NCBI GenBank assembly: GCA_035647835.1
Contig: DASRMS010000161.1
Span: forward strand, 1-13,653
Direction: 5' to 3'
Origin: UBA9865 sp035647835
GTDB taxonomy: Bacteria > Bacillota > Dethiobacteria > Dethiobacterales > Dethiobacteraceae
Length of the DNA stretch: 13,653 bases
Positions 6,739-13,625 of this stretch are shown piece by piece. The notes under the pieces were generated by a model. It was not told where the DNA came from and ran no database searches. It saw only the letters and a list, made by a program, of their open reading frames with translations. The position numbers were made by a program, and so were the translations under genes. The stretch's first letter is position 1. Every line of letters begins with the position of its first letter.

Positions 6739-8232
6739 ATGAAAAAGATTTTATTAGCCGTGTTAGGCGCGGCCTTATTATGTGCCATATTCGTACTAGG
6801 CCAGGGTCTGTTTCAAGCCGAAGCAGAGCCCTCTTTTGTAGTCTTCTCACAGCCAGGCACACATGGTCCACAACAAGGTGTGGCAGAGTACCTTGGTGAT
6901 ATTACGGTATCTTCTGCCCAAACTCATCTGCAGAACCTAAAAATTGAGGGAAATCTTTACTTGGCACCTGAAGACGAGGGCACAATTAGACTAACTAATG
7001 TGGACGTAGAGGGTGCTATTGTTATGCTGGCCGCAGAGGAGACAAGCATCTACCTGCAGGATGTGGCAGCACCCGAACTAACAATCAGTCAAGCTGAGAG
7101 CCCCGTCACCATTACCACGCAGGGTTCCACCCGGATTCCCCTCCTTCAGACTCGGGGGCAAGCCATTGTCCAGGAAGAAGAAGCCGCCAGCGGCTTCAGC
7201 GAGCTTTACCTTAACGGTGGGTCTGCTGTGGAGTTTACAGGCGCTGCGGTCACCCTGACTATTGCTGGGGACGATGCAGAACTACTTTTGAGCAGCGGGG
7301 AAATTGCTGAACTAATAGTGCAGGAAGGGTTGCTGCGCACGCGTATTGAAATTGGTGCCGCTGGTCTGGTTAAACTGCTGGATTTAGCGGCAGCGGCAAA
7401 AGTCACCGGCGAAGGCACTATTGAAGAGGCTAACTTACATGTTTCTAATGTCGAGCTGGAGCTCGAACCGCTTAAGGTTACTGGTCTTCAGCCCCTTACA
7501 CCAGCAAATACTGAAGAAGATGAGACGGAAGAAGAAAAAGCTCCGATTATCATCTACCGTATTAATAACGTAACGCTAAAGCCGGGTAAAGCCGCACTAG
7601 TCTCCGTCGAGACCACGCCCAGTGAACAGAGAAAACTCACTGCTACTTCGTCCAGCAGTAAGATAGTTACAGCTGCAGTTTACCAGGATGCTATTCAGCT
7701 GCGCGCTGTGGCTGCCGGGACAGCAAGGATTACTGTAACAGCCAGCCACCCAGACTGCAGCGATGCCTCCGTAACCTTTACCGTAACTGTACCCATTGTG
7801 CAGGCTGCCAGTCCTACGGTTAGTCCTGGCAGCGGTGAAGTTGCCGCGGGTACGCCGCTAACTCTAGCGACAGCAACACCCGGTGCCGCTATTTATTATA
7901 CTACTGATGGCAGTCAGCCTTCCACAAATAGCATGCGCTACAGTGCCAGTAGTAAACCTGTCGTCAGCGAAGGTGGTCTGACACTCAAGGCAATTGCTGT
8001 CAGTCAGTCTTTAGCCGCAAGTCAAGCTGTGACCTTTAGATTTACTACACCGCCACCTGTGCAACTGCCGGACGAAGAACCACCAGGGGGGGAAGAACCA
8101 CCAACGGTAGAAGAGCCGTCTGATGAGGAAGATCTCCCACCGGTAGATGACCCACCTGAGGGAGAAGAACCACCACCAGATGAGCTAGAAGAACCGCCTG
8201 TGTCTGAGGAAACAGGACAAGCAGAAACATAG
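6739..8232 (+). CDS. Secreted multidomain surface protein (beta-helix-like, Ig-like, chitobiase C-terminal-like, Pro/Glu tail)
   Basis: From the ATG at 6739 the product has 497 residues with a clear signal peptide (MKK, hydrophobic core 4-23, likely cleavage after AEA at 27-29). Residues ~50-245 show repeating short beta-strands of the pattern found in bacterial surface proteins (QNLKIEGNLYLAPEDEGTIR, TNVDVEGAIV), suggesting a right-handed beta-helix. About 275-352 looks Ig-like (bacterial Big type). About 356-437 resembles the chitobiase/hexosaminidase C-terminal domain (ATPGAAIYYTTDGSQPS at 379-395). The tail (438-497) is Pro/Glu/Asp-rich, with no LPXTG motif or second transmembrane helix. 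I chose ATG 6739 because AAGGTG lies at 6724-6729; a GTG at 6727 would add four residues. A separate AAGGAG at 6693-6698 has no good start codon after it. No catalytic domain is seen; the location suggests a wall- or polymer-associated role. Confidence 0.8.
   Translation: MKKILLAVLGAALLCAIFVLGQGLFQAEAEPSFVVFSQPGTHGPQQGVAEYLGDITVSSAQTHLQNLKIEGNLYLAPEDEGTIRLTNVDVEGAIVMLAAEETSIYLQDVAAPELTISQAESPVTITTQGSTRIPLLQTRGQAIVQEEEAASGFSELYLNGGSAVEFTGAAVTLTIAGDDAELLLSSGEIAELIVQEGLLRTRIEIGAAGLVKLLDLAAAAKVTGEGTIEEANLHVSNVELELEPLKVTGLQPLTPANTEEDETEEEKAPIIIYRINNVTLKPGKAALVSVETTPSEQRKLTATSSSSKIVTAAVYQDAIQLRAVAAGTARITVTASHPDCSDASVTFTVTVPIVQAASPTVSPGSGEVAAGTPLTLATATPGAAIYYTTDGSQPSTNSMRYSASSKPVVSEGGLTLKAIAVSQSLAASQAVTFRFTTPPPVQLPDEEPPGGEEPPTVEEPSDEEDLPPVDDPPEGEEPPPDELEEPPVSEETGQAET
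8074..8175 (+). repeat. Three copies of GAAGAACCACCA in the Pro/Glu-rich tail
   Basis: The 12-mer GAAGAACCACCA occurs at 8074-8085, 8092-8103 and 8164-8175, encoding EEPP repeats of the surface-protein tail. A run of seven G (8086-8092) sits between the first two copies. Such repeats and homopolymers are prone to length change by slippage. Confidence 0.8.
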
Positions 8233-8245
8233 ATTAACGGGGGTT

Positions 8246-9175
8246 ATGATGAACAAGAAAAGATGGTTACTGGCTGGTGTGTTAACTGTAGTTATTGTGC
8301 TGTTAACTGGTGCGGTGGTTTACCTAAGGCCGCTTTACAAGGCCTATCAGGCTGTAAAAAACCCGCCACCTGCTGTTAACGAACAACCAAATCCTGAAAC
8401 AGAAAAACTGCTGCAAGACCGTTACTATAACTTTTTAGTCTATGGTGTAGATACGGGAGAATGGGTAAATGGTACTTATCGCCCCGGTGAGGCGCGTGCC
8501 GATACCATTGTCCTCATGCAGTTAGACTTGGAGAACAAAACTGTGGCAATGCTCTCCATTCCTCGTGATACGCTGGTCGAGATTCCCGGTTATGCCGGAA
8601 CTGATAAAATTAATCATGCCCATGCCTTTGGTGGTACCAAACTTTTAGTCGAGACGGTAGAGCACTTTACTAATCTATCGGTAGACTATTTCATCCAGAT
8701 CAATTACCCCCTCTTTCGCGATGTTGTTGAGGCTATCGGGGGTGTGGAATTTGAGGTTGATCGTGCCATCAAGGCTCGTGGTCTACAACTGGAACCAGGC
8801 TTGCAGGTCTTAAATGGTGACCAAGCTTTTGCCCTGGTTTCTTTTCGTTACGAAGCCATGGGTGATATTGCCCGTGTGCAGCGGCAGCAGCGTTTCCTCT
8901 TGGCGCTGGCCCGGCAGGTGAAGACACTTTCTACGGGGGAACTGCTGCCGGCTTTTTATGCCGCCTGGCAGCAGATAAAAACAAACCTCTCTTCACAGGA
9001 GGCAGCAGAATTAGTGATGTTACTCAACGGTTTACAAGTTAACACAGTAACAACAGAGATAGTCCCCGGCTGGTTTTACAACCGCAGCGGTGTTAGTTAC
9101 TGGCGCCCTAATGAGGAAGAAACTAAAGCACTAATAACCAATATTTTTCGCCACACAGATAAAACTAAAAGTTGA
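8246..9175 (+). CDS. LCP (LytR-CpsA-Psr) family wall polymer ligase
   Basis: LCP proteins transfer polyprenyl-linked polymers such as teichoic acid or capsule to peptidoglycan at the outer face of the membrane. The 309-residue protein has an N-terminal transmembrane anchor (7-27), a short linker, then the LCP domain: YGVDT (66-70), RADT (84-87), SIPRDT (104-109), KINHAHAFGG (121-130), and DIARVQRQQ (207-215); the conserved Arg and Asp residues bind pyrophosphate and Mg. Length is typical of short LCP proteins. Two ATGs are adjacent (8246 and 8249), preceded only by a G run (8239-8243), so start and ribosome binding are less certain. It lies 13 bases after the surface-protein gene and probably shares the cps transcript; LCP (CpsA) usually heads Gram-positive cps operons, while here it follows CpsD. 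Confidence 0.93.
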   Translation: MMNKKRWLLAGVLTVVIVLLTGAVVYLRPLYKAYQAVKNPPPAVNEQPNPETEKLLQDRYYNFLVYGVDTGEWVNGTYRPGEARADTIVLMQLDLENKTVAMLSIPRDTLVEIPGYAGTDKINHAHAFGGTKLLVETVEHFTNLSVDYFIQINYPLFRDVVEAIGGVEFEVDRAIKARGLQLEPGLQVLNGDQAFALVSFRYEAMGDIARVQRQQRFLLALARQVKTLSTGELLPAFYAAWQQIKTNLSSQEAAELVMLLNGLQVNTVTTEIVPGWFYNRSGVSYWRPNEEETKALITNIFRHTDKTKS

Positions 9176-9396
9176 AAAATGGAAGATAAAGAGGAAGGAA
9201 AAGCCAAAACTGTGTAGAAATATAGTATACAATGGAAAATATTATAACAATCCATGGCAAATGATGCTAGATGTTGACATTTCTGGTTTGAGGATGAGGC
9301 TGCGCAGAAAGAAAGTCGCTTAAAACTGTCGAATTCCTACTCTAGAAATAAATCAGGATATTAATCATTAGGGATCGCGCTTCGGGGGGAGAATCT

Positions 9397-11220
9397 ATGG
9401 ATTTACGTGTAAACAAAAGGCAGCTGCTGTTGATAGGGGTAGACGCTTTATTGCTCACAGCAGCTGCTTATTTTGGCTTGCTGCTGCAGTTCAATTTCCA
9501 ATTTACTACTTTTTATCTCGCACAATTAAATGCGCAAATATTTTTAATTGTGCCACTTTGTTTGCTTACTTTTTTTCTCTGCGGTCTCTACCGACCACTC
9601 TGGCGTTATGCCAGTATTCATGAATTGCTGTTAGTAGTTGCAGCTGTCACCAGCAGTGATCTGCTGATTTATCTTTATTTAGAGCTATTTTTAGCTACAC
9701 CGCTGCCTACCAGCTTCTATATTATTAAATGGATTCTCAATCTTGGTCTGATAGGCGGCAGCCGCATGTTAATGCGCATTCTTCCTACTCGCTTTCAGTA
9801 TTTTCACAGTGCCGAAAGCCGAGTTCTGATTATTGGTGCCGGTGCGGCCGGTATCATGGTGGCCAAAGAAATACAGTAGCAGTTTGCCAGCCTCAAAAAG
9901 CTTTTAATCGGCTTTATTGATGATGATGACGCCAAACAGCGCTGCGGCATTTCCGGGGTCAAAGTCTTGGGCACCCGTGAGGATATACCGCAGCTGGTGC
10001 AACAACATAAGGTTACCGAAGTGATCATTGCTATTCCTTCCGCACCCCGCAGTGAAATAAAAAAGCTGACCCGCATTTGCAGTCAGCTGGCTGTACAAGT
10101 TAAAATTATCCCCGGTGTGCACCAACTAATTAACGGCACCGTCTCCTACAGCAGAATTCGCTCCGTGCAGATTGAAGATCTTTTAGGCCGGGAAGAAATT
10201 AAAACTAATCTCGCGGAAATTGCTCAATACCTACAGCACGAAACCGTTTTAGTCACCGGCGCCGGCGGCTCCATTGGCTCTGAACTGTGCCGCCAAATTG
10301 TGCAGTTTAACCCCCACCAGCTCTTATTATTAGATCATACGGAAAACAATGTCTACGATATCGAAATGGAACTGCGCCAGCTCCACCTAGACTGCACTGT
10401 CGTACCCATTGTAGCCGATGTGCGCAATTACCAGCGCATTGAAGATGTCTTTACTGAGTATCAGCCCACCATCATCTTCCATGCCGCCGCCCACAAACAT
10501 GTGCCGCTGATGGAGGTTAACTGCAAAGAAGCGATAGAGAACAATATCGGCGGCACCAAAAATGTCGCAGAAGCAGCGCACCGCCACCGGGCAAAAAGTT
10601 TTTTGCTCATCTCTACAGATAAAGCTGTACATCCTACCAGCGTGATGGGGGCCACTAAACGCGCTGCGGAAATCATTATCCAGATGATCGCAGAAAAATC
10701 GCCAACCCATTACTGTGCCGTGCGCTTCGGTAACGTTTTAGGTTCCCGCGGCAGTGTTATTCCCCTCTTTAAGAAACAAATTGCCGCCGGTGGTCCCGTT
10801 ACTGTTACCCATCCGGAGATGACCCGTTACTTTATGACCATTCCTGAGGCGGTACAGCTGGTCATCCAAGCCGCCGCCATGGGTAACAACGGCAATATCT
10901 TTATTCTGGACATGGGTGAGCCCGTCAAGATCAGCGACCTCGCCCACGATCTAATTCGCCTTTCCGGTTTTGAACCGGAAAAAGATATCCAGATTACCTA
11001 CACCGGTATCCGCCCCGGCGAAAAACTCTACGAGGAACTGCACTCCGCCGAAGAAGACACCCATACCACCACCCACGAACGCATCTTCATCGCCCAGCCC
11101 ATAGACCAAAGCTCCGACTCTTTCTTGCAGGAGCTTGAACACCTGCAAAAAATCTTACATACAGACCTGCGGGAGTACTACCTCAATAAGCTGGCAGTAA
11201 AGAAGTACAATGTGGGGTAA
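9397..11220 (+). pseudogene. Membrane nucleotide-sugar 4,6-dehydratase (CapD/FlaA1/WbpM type), interrupted by one TAG
   Basis: Reading through one TAG (9877-9879, codon 161) gives a 607-position protein of normal length for the long form. Residues 8-125 hold about four transmembrane helices with YRPLWRYAS (65-73). VLIIGAGAAG (143-152) starts a CoA-binding-like Rossmann domain. TGAGGSIGSE (287-296) starts the catalytic SDR domain, with AAAHKHVPLME, STDKA (406-410) and SVMGATK (415-421), where methionine replaces the usual SDR tyrosine as in this family. Such enzymes convert UDP-GlcNAc to a 4-keto-6-deoxy sugar. There is no frameshift, and codon use and motifs are intact on both sides of the stop. 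A downstream fragment could start at TTG 9967, but only GGGG at 9956-9959 precedes it. Options are a true nonsense mutation, a sequencing error, suppression, or two active pieces. The start ATG has GGGGGGAG at 9384-9391. Confidence 0.85.
9877..9879 (+). other. In-frame amber codon in the dehydratase gene
   Basis: The context reads CAG TAG CAG TTT, within what would be a run of glutamines (I-Q-stop-Q-F). One C-to-T change of a CAG codon explains it. TAG also ends two other genes here (8230-8232 and 13248-13250), so TAG acts as an ordinary stop in this genome at least in those places. Confidence 0.9.
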
Positions 11221-11228
11221 GTAATTAA

Positions 11229-11247
11229 TATCAACAACTAGTTGATA
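11229..11247. promoter_or_regulatory. AT-rich dyad between the dehydratase and HD-GYP genes
   Basis: TATCAAC (11229-11235) and GTTGATA (11241-11247) form a perfect 7-bp inverted repeat with an AACTA spacer; the centre also contains the palindrome CAACTAGTTG. No T run follows, so it is not a terminator. It lies about 75 bases before the HD-GYP start and could be an operator, but no clear promoter accompanies it. Confidence 0.3.
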
Positions 11248-11322
11248 AGCAGCACGCAGTCAAGCACATTACTATGAACAATCAAAATACCAACTAATAT
11301 ACATTGATGAGGATCTACCACC

Positions 11323-12561
11323 ATGACGACAAATCTCTCCATTGCTTTACTCGATCTTGTCACCTGCCTGGCTGAGGCAGTCGACTTAATTAGCCCCAGC
11401 CTTGCGCACCACCATCAGCAGGTGGCCTTTATCGCCTATAGTCTTGCCCAGGAGTTACAGCTAACCCCACAGGCACAAGCCGAGCTCTATTTAGCAGGTG
11501 CCCTGCACGATATCGGTGCGCTTTCGCTACAAGAACGCATCGGCACCCTACAGTTTGAATTCGAAGAAGGAACCGAGCACGAGCGCATCGCCAGCGACCT
11601 CCTGCAGCAGTTCCCACCTTTGCAACCAATCGCCCGCATCATCCGTCATCATCATACCTACTGGGAGCACGGCGAAGGTGAGTTTGCTCCCCTTGCCAGT
11701 CACATCATCCATCTGGCTGACCGTGTCGCTGTTCTAATTAAAAAAGAACGCAACATCCTCAGTCAAAAAGAGTCCATCCTTGCACGTATTTCAGCACAAA
11801 AAAATAAAATGTTCCACCCGGAACTAGTTCAAGCTCTTCACTCACTGGCCAAGAAAGAAAGTTTCTGGTTCGATACCATTTACGATACTAATTTTGATCA
11901 GTCTCTGCAGCCTACTTTTATCACCCTCAACCTGGAGCAACTCGCCCAGTTAGCCGCGCTCTTTGCTAAAGTCATCGACTTTCGCAGTCCCTTTACCGCT
12001 ACCCATTCTGCCGGTGTCGCTGCTACTGCGGCCAAACTAGCCGAACTTGCCGGCTTTAAGCAGCATGAGGTACAGTTGATGCACGTTGCTGGTCACCTAC
12101 ACGATCTCGGTAAACTGGCTATCCCCAAAGAGATCCTAGAAAAACCAGGCAAGCTCACACCGGAGGAATATAACCTGATCAAAAGCCACACCTATTATTC
12201 ATACCGCCTCTTGCAGAACATCCCCGGCCTGGAGACTATCAATACCTGGGCCTCTCTGCACCATGAACATCTCGACGGTAGCGGCTACCCCTTTAAATTA
12301 TCAGCAGACAAACTAACCCCCGGCTCCCGCATCATGGCCGTGGCTGATGTTTTTACCGCCATTGCCGAAGACCGTCCTTACCGCCGTGGGATGGCGGAAG
12401 ATGAGATGCTGCGGATTCTGTACAGCTTAGCTGCCAAGAACCATTTAGATCAGGAGATAGTTGAGTTGCTGCAGGAGAATTTGCCTGCTATTAATGATAC
12501 TCGTCTGCAGGCGCAGGAGCTGGCGCAGCAGAGTTATGGTAGAGTTATTACTAATAGTTGA
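11323..12561 (+). CDS. Tandem HD-domain protein with C-terminal HD-GYP phosphodiesterase
   Basis: The 412-residue soluble protein holds two HD domains. The first (about 25-140) has LHDIGA (H62, D63), HHH at 110-112 and LADR with D133, but lacks the lysine after HD-x-G and has no GYP motif. The second (about 205-395) is a full HD-GYP: H228, HDLGK (260-264), KSHT with H289, HHEHLDGSGYP (313-323) and VADVF with D342. HD-GYP domains hydrolyse cyclic-di-GMP, or in some cases cGAMP, to linear or mononucleotide products with two or three metal ions. No receiver, PAS or transmembrane segment is seen. ATG 11323 follows GAGGAT at 11308-11313. GC content is visibly higher than in the flanking intergenic DNA. 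Its place after surface-polymer genes suggests control of surface or biofilm traits, but co-transcription is not shown. Confidence 0.9.
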   Translation: MTTNLSIALLDLVTCLAEAVDLISPSLAHHHQQVAFIAYSLAQELQLTPQAQAELYLAGALHDIGALSLQERIGTLQFEFEEGTEHERIASDLLQQFPPLQPIARIIRHHHTYWEHGEGEFAPLASHIIHLADRVAVLIKKERNILSQKESILARISAQKNKMFHPELVQALHSLAKKESFWFDTIYDTNFDQSLQPTFITLNLEQLAQLAALFAKVIDFRSPFTATHSAGVAATAAKLAELAGFKQHEVQLMHVAGHLHDLGKLAIPKEILEKPGKLTPEEYNLIKSHTYYSYRLLQNIPGLETINTWASLHHEHLDGSGYPFKLSADKLTPGSRIMAVADVFTAIAEDRPYRRGMAEDEMLRILYSLAAKNHLDQEIVELLQENLPAINDTRLQAQELAQQSYGRVITNS

Positions 12562-12639
12562 TGCAACCAAGTCAGCATACCGACCACAATCTGTAGAACA
12601 GATATTAAAAAGATACTATTGTAGTTAATCATGTGAGTC

Positions 12640-12660
12640 GTGAGTATGGGGAAGGGATAA
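12640..12660 (+). repeat. GTGAGTAT repeat, copy A
   Basis: GTGAGTAT is followed by the purine-rich GGGGAAGGGATAA. Over 21 bases it matches copy C at 17 positions and copy D at about 16. GTGAGTAT is found four times in the last kilobase and I found it nowhere else in the window. A second shared motif, GCAGATGTA, follows at 12734-12742. Confidence 0.6.
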
Positions 12661-12663
12661 AGT

Positions 12664-12701
12664 ACAAAATTAGTTCCTAGGACTTTAAAACACAAATTAG
12701 T
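12664..12701. repeat. Paired AAATTAGT direct repeats flanking a TCCTAGGA palindrome
   Basis: ACAAAATTAGT (12664-12674) and ACAAATTAGT (12692-12701) are near-identical and lie 27 bases apart, with the palindrome TCCTAGGA at 12675-12682 between them. Repeated short motifs of this kind occur at ends of some insertion sequences and as paired regulator sites; no transposase is nearby. Confidence 0.35.
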
Positions 12702-12770
12702 GACATATGTTTTATTTGCTTAATGGGGTGAACGCAGATGTATATGCAGCAATCAATGCAAACAGAAATG

Positions 12771-12797
12771 AAGAGACGCATCTTTGTGTCTTTTTTT
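12771..12797 (+). terminator. Intrinsic terminator downstream of the HD-GYP gene
   Basis: GACGCA (12775-12780) pairs with TGTGTC (12785-12790) around a TCTT loop, one pair being G-T; flanking A and T bases can extend the stem to about 10 pairs. Seven T residues follow directly (12791-12797). It lies 213 bases after the HD-GYP stop and would end that transcript before the prepilin gene. Confidence 0.75.
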
Positions 12798-12834
12798 GCC
12801 TTTTAGCTAATTTGAAAGCGGTCGTATAAGCATT

Positions 12835-12863
12835 TTGAGTAAGTATATTACAACATCTATACC
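12835..12863 (+). promoter_or_regulatory. Possible promoter of the prepilin gene
   Basis: TTGAGT (12835-12840), a 17-base spacer and TATACC (12858-12863) each match the sigma-A consensus at 4 of 6 positions. It lies just after the terminator and would give a leader of about 15 bases containing the GGTGGGG ribosome binding site. Confidence 0.35.
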
Positions 12864-12884
12864 AGTGTTATTAGGTGGGGCGGT

Positions 12885-13250
12885 ATGAGTCAGGAAGGAT
12901 TTACTTTGATAGAAATGACAGTTGTCTTAGCAATATTATCGATAATATTAGTAACTGTGACTCCATTATTTGCAGACTATATGGAACGTTCGAAGACAAA
13001 TGTGTGTTCAATTAATAGGCAGTTACTCTTTAAAGAATATCATTTATATTTGGTAATGAATGGTATTAAACATTCTAATTTAGTGCTTGACAAGTACATT
13101 CTTGAGAATGGGCAAAATATTTGTCCAAAGCAAGGTTCTATAAGCGCAGGAGAAGATATCATTCAATGTAGCATACATGATAAGTATGAAGATAAAGATG
13201 ACCCTGGTGATGGTGGAGAAGGTGACGATGACCAGGTTCCATATTTGTAG
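12885..13250 (+). CDS. Type IV prepilin-like protein with acidic tail
   Basis: The 121-residue protein begins with a short leader and a classic prepilin motif, MSQEG before FTLIEM: prepilin peptidase would cut after G5, F6 becomes the N-methylated residue, and E10 is the conserved fifth-position glutamate. Residues 6-27 form the hydrophobic helix. The small C-terminal region has C41, C80 (ICPKQG) and C95 (QCSIH), a CP...C spacing seen in Gram-positive pseudopilins and competence pilins that may form a disulfide. It ends in an acidic, glycine-rich tail (GDGGEGDDD). GGTGGGGCGG precedes the ATG. No assembly ATPase, platform protein or peptidase gene is nearby, so it must use machinery encoded elsewhere. 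It may be a pilin subunit, pseudopilin or secreted adhesin; which is undetermined. Confidence 0.85.
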   Translation: MSQEGFTLIEMTVVLAILSIILVTVTPLFADYMERSKTNVCSINRQLLFKEYHLYLVMNGIKHSNLVLDKYILENGQNICPKQGSISAGEDIIQCSIHDKYEDKDDPGDGGEGDDDQVPYL

Positions 13251-13272
13251 GAGATTGGATGGTTAGAGCGAC

Positions 13273-13293
13273 GTGAGTATAAAGATGTGATGG
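13273..13293 (+). repeat. GTGAGTAT repeat, copy B
   Basis: The extended 12-mer CGACGTGAGTAT (13269-13280) is identical to that at copy D. The purine-rich half is more diverged than in the other copies. AGATGTGAT follows at 13283-13291. Confidence 0.55.
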
Positions 13294-13354
13294 AATACTA
13301 TATGTTGTGTTTTGGAGAGGAAAAATGTTAAGATATATACAATATATAGATTAG

Positions 13355-13394
13355 TCCTTTTATCATAAACGTATCGAAGGTGATACGAAAAGGA
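13355..13394. repeat. Two-part imperfect hairpin
   Basis: CGTATC (13370-13375) and GATACG (13382-13387) form a perfect 6-bp stem with a GAAGGT loop. Outside it TCCTTTT (13355-13361) can pair with AAAAGGA (13388-13394), leaving an 8-base bulge on the left. It is followed by ATAAAAAACG, not a T run. Confidence 0.45.
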
Positions 13395-13404
13395 TAAAAA
13401 ACGA

Positions 13405-13425
13405 GTGAGTATGTGTAAAGGACAA
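13405..13425 (+). repeat. GTGAGTAT repeat, copy C
   Basis: GTGAGTAT is followed by GTGTAAAGGACAA, agreeing with copy A at 17 of 21 positions. AGATGTAGT follows at 13451-13459. Confidence 0.6.
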
Positions 13426-13518
13426 GTAAAAATCAACAAACACAATATGTAGATGTAGTTAAATCAACGCATACAACATGTTGCATAAAAATCGAATGAT
13501 TGTATGGACGCTATCGAC

Positions 13519-13539
13519 GTGAGTATCGGAAAAGAATAA
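13519..13539 (+). repeat. GTGAGTAT repeat, copy D
   Basis: GTGAGTAT is followed by CGGAAAAGAATAA, and preceded by CGAC as in copy B. GCAGATGTA follows at 13547-13555, the same 9-mer as after copy A, and AGCAA then follows 5 bases later in both. Confidence 0.6.
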
Positions 13540-13603
13540 CAAGGGTGCAGATGTAGTAATAGCAAGGGTTTTATAGGTTATTAAAATGAGAGAAATGTTA
13601 CAC

Positions 13604-13625
13604 AATGGTTACAGGTATAACCATT
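13604..13625. repeat. Perfect 8-bp inverted repeat
   Basis: AATGGTTA (13604-13611) and TAACCATT (13618-13625) are perfectly complementary around a CAGGTA loop. No T run follows; it could be a protein-binding dyad or an RNA hairpin. Confidence 0.5.

Larger units (their letters stand above)
12562..12884. other. Intergenic region between HD-GYP and prepilin genes
   Basis: No convincing gene is present. In order it holds a small perfect hairpin (ATCTGT/ACAGAT, 12589-12603), a GTGAGTAT repeat copy (12640-12660), two AAATTAGT direct repeats around a TCCTAGGA palindrome (12664-12701), an AGATGTA copy (12736-12742), an intrinsic terminator (12771-12797) and a probable promoter (12835-12863). A 22-codon ORF at 12738-12806 overlaps the terminator and is probably not a gene. 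Base composition is AT-rich and unlike the HD-GYP gene. Confidence 0.6.

Noticed and set aside
9274..9279. Perfect TTGACA upstream of the dehydratase gene
   Set aside because: No acceptable -10 box lies 16-18 bases downstream (the sequence there is GAGGCTG-like), so it is not called as a promoter.
9397..9879. The 160-codon N-terminal part as a separate intact gene
   Set aside because: It stops in the middle of a CoA-binding-like Rossmann domain, and the continuation is in the same frame, so it is treated as part of one interrupted gene.
12738..12806. A 22-codon ORF (MYMQQSMQ...) with a GGGGTG site upstream
   Set aside because: The intrinsic terminator and its T run lie inside it, giving the phenylalanine-rich end; it looks like chance, although a leader peptide cannot be fully excluded.
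13248..13325. Read-through of the prepilin TAG into 25 further open codons
   Set aside because: The acidic tail is a plausible natural end, the extension has no recognisable domain, and chance openness over 25 codons is common; the parallel with the amber codon in the dehydratase gene is probably coincidental.
12640..13539. GTGAGTAT repeats as a CRISPR array or integron attachment sites
   Set aside because: Copies are diverged, spacing is irregular, no cas or integrase gene is present, and the characteristic attC core sites were not seen.
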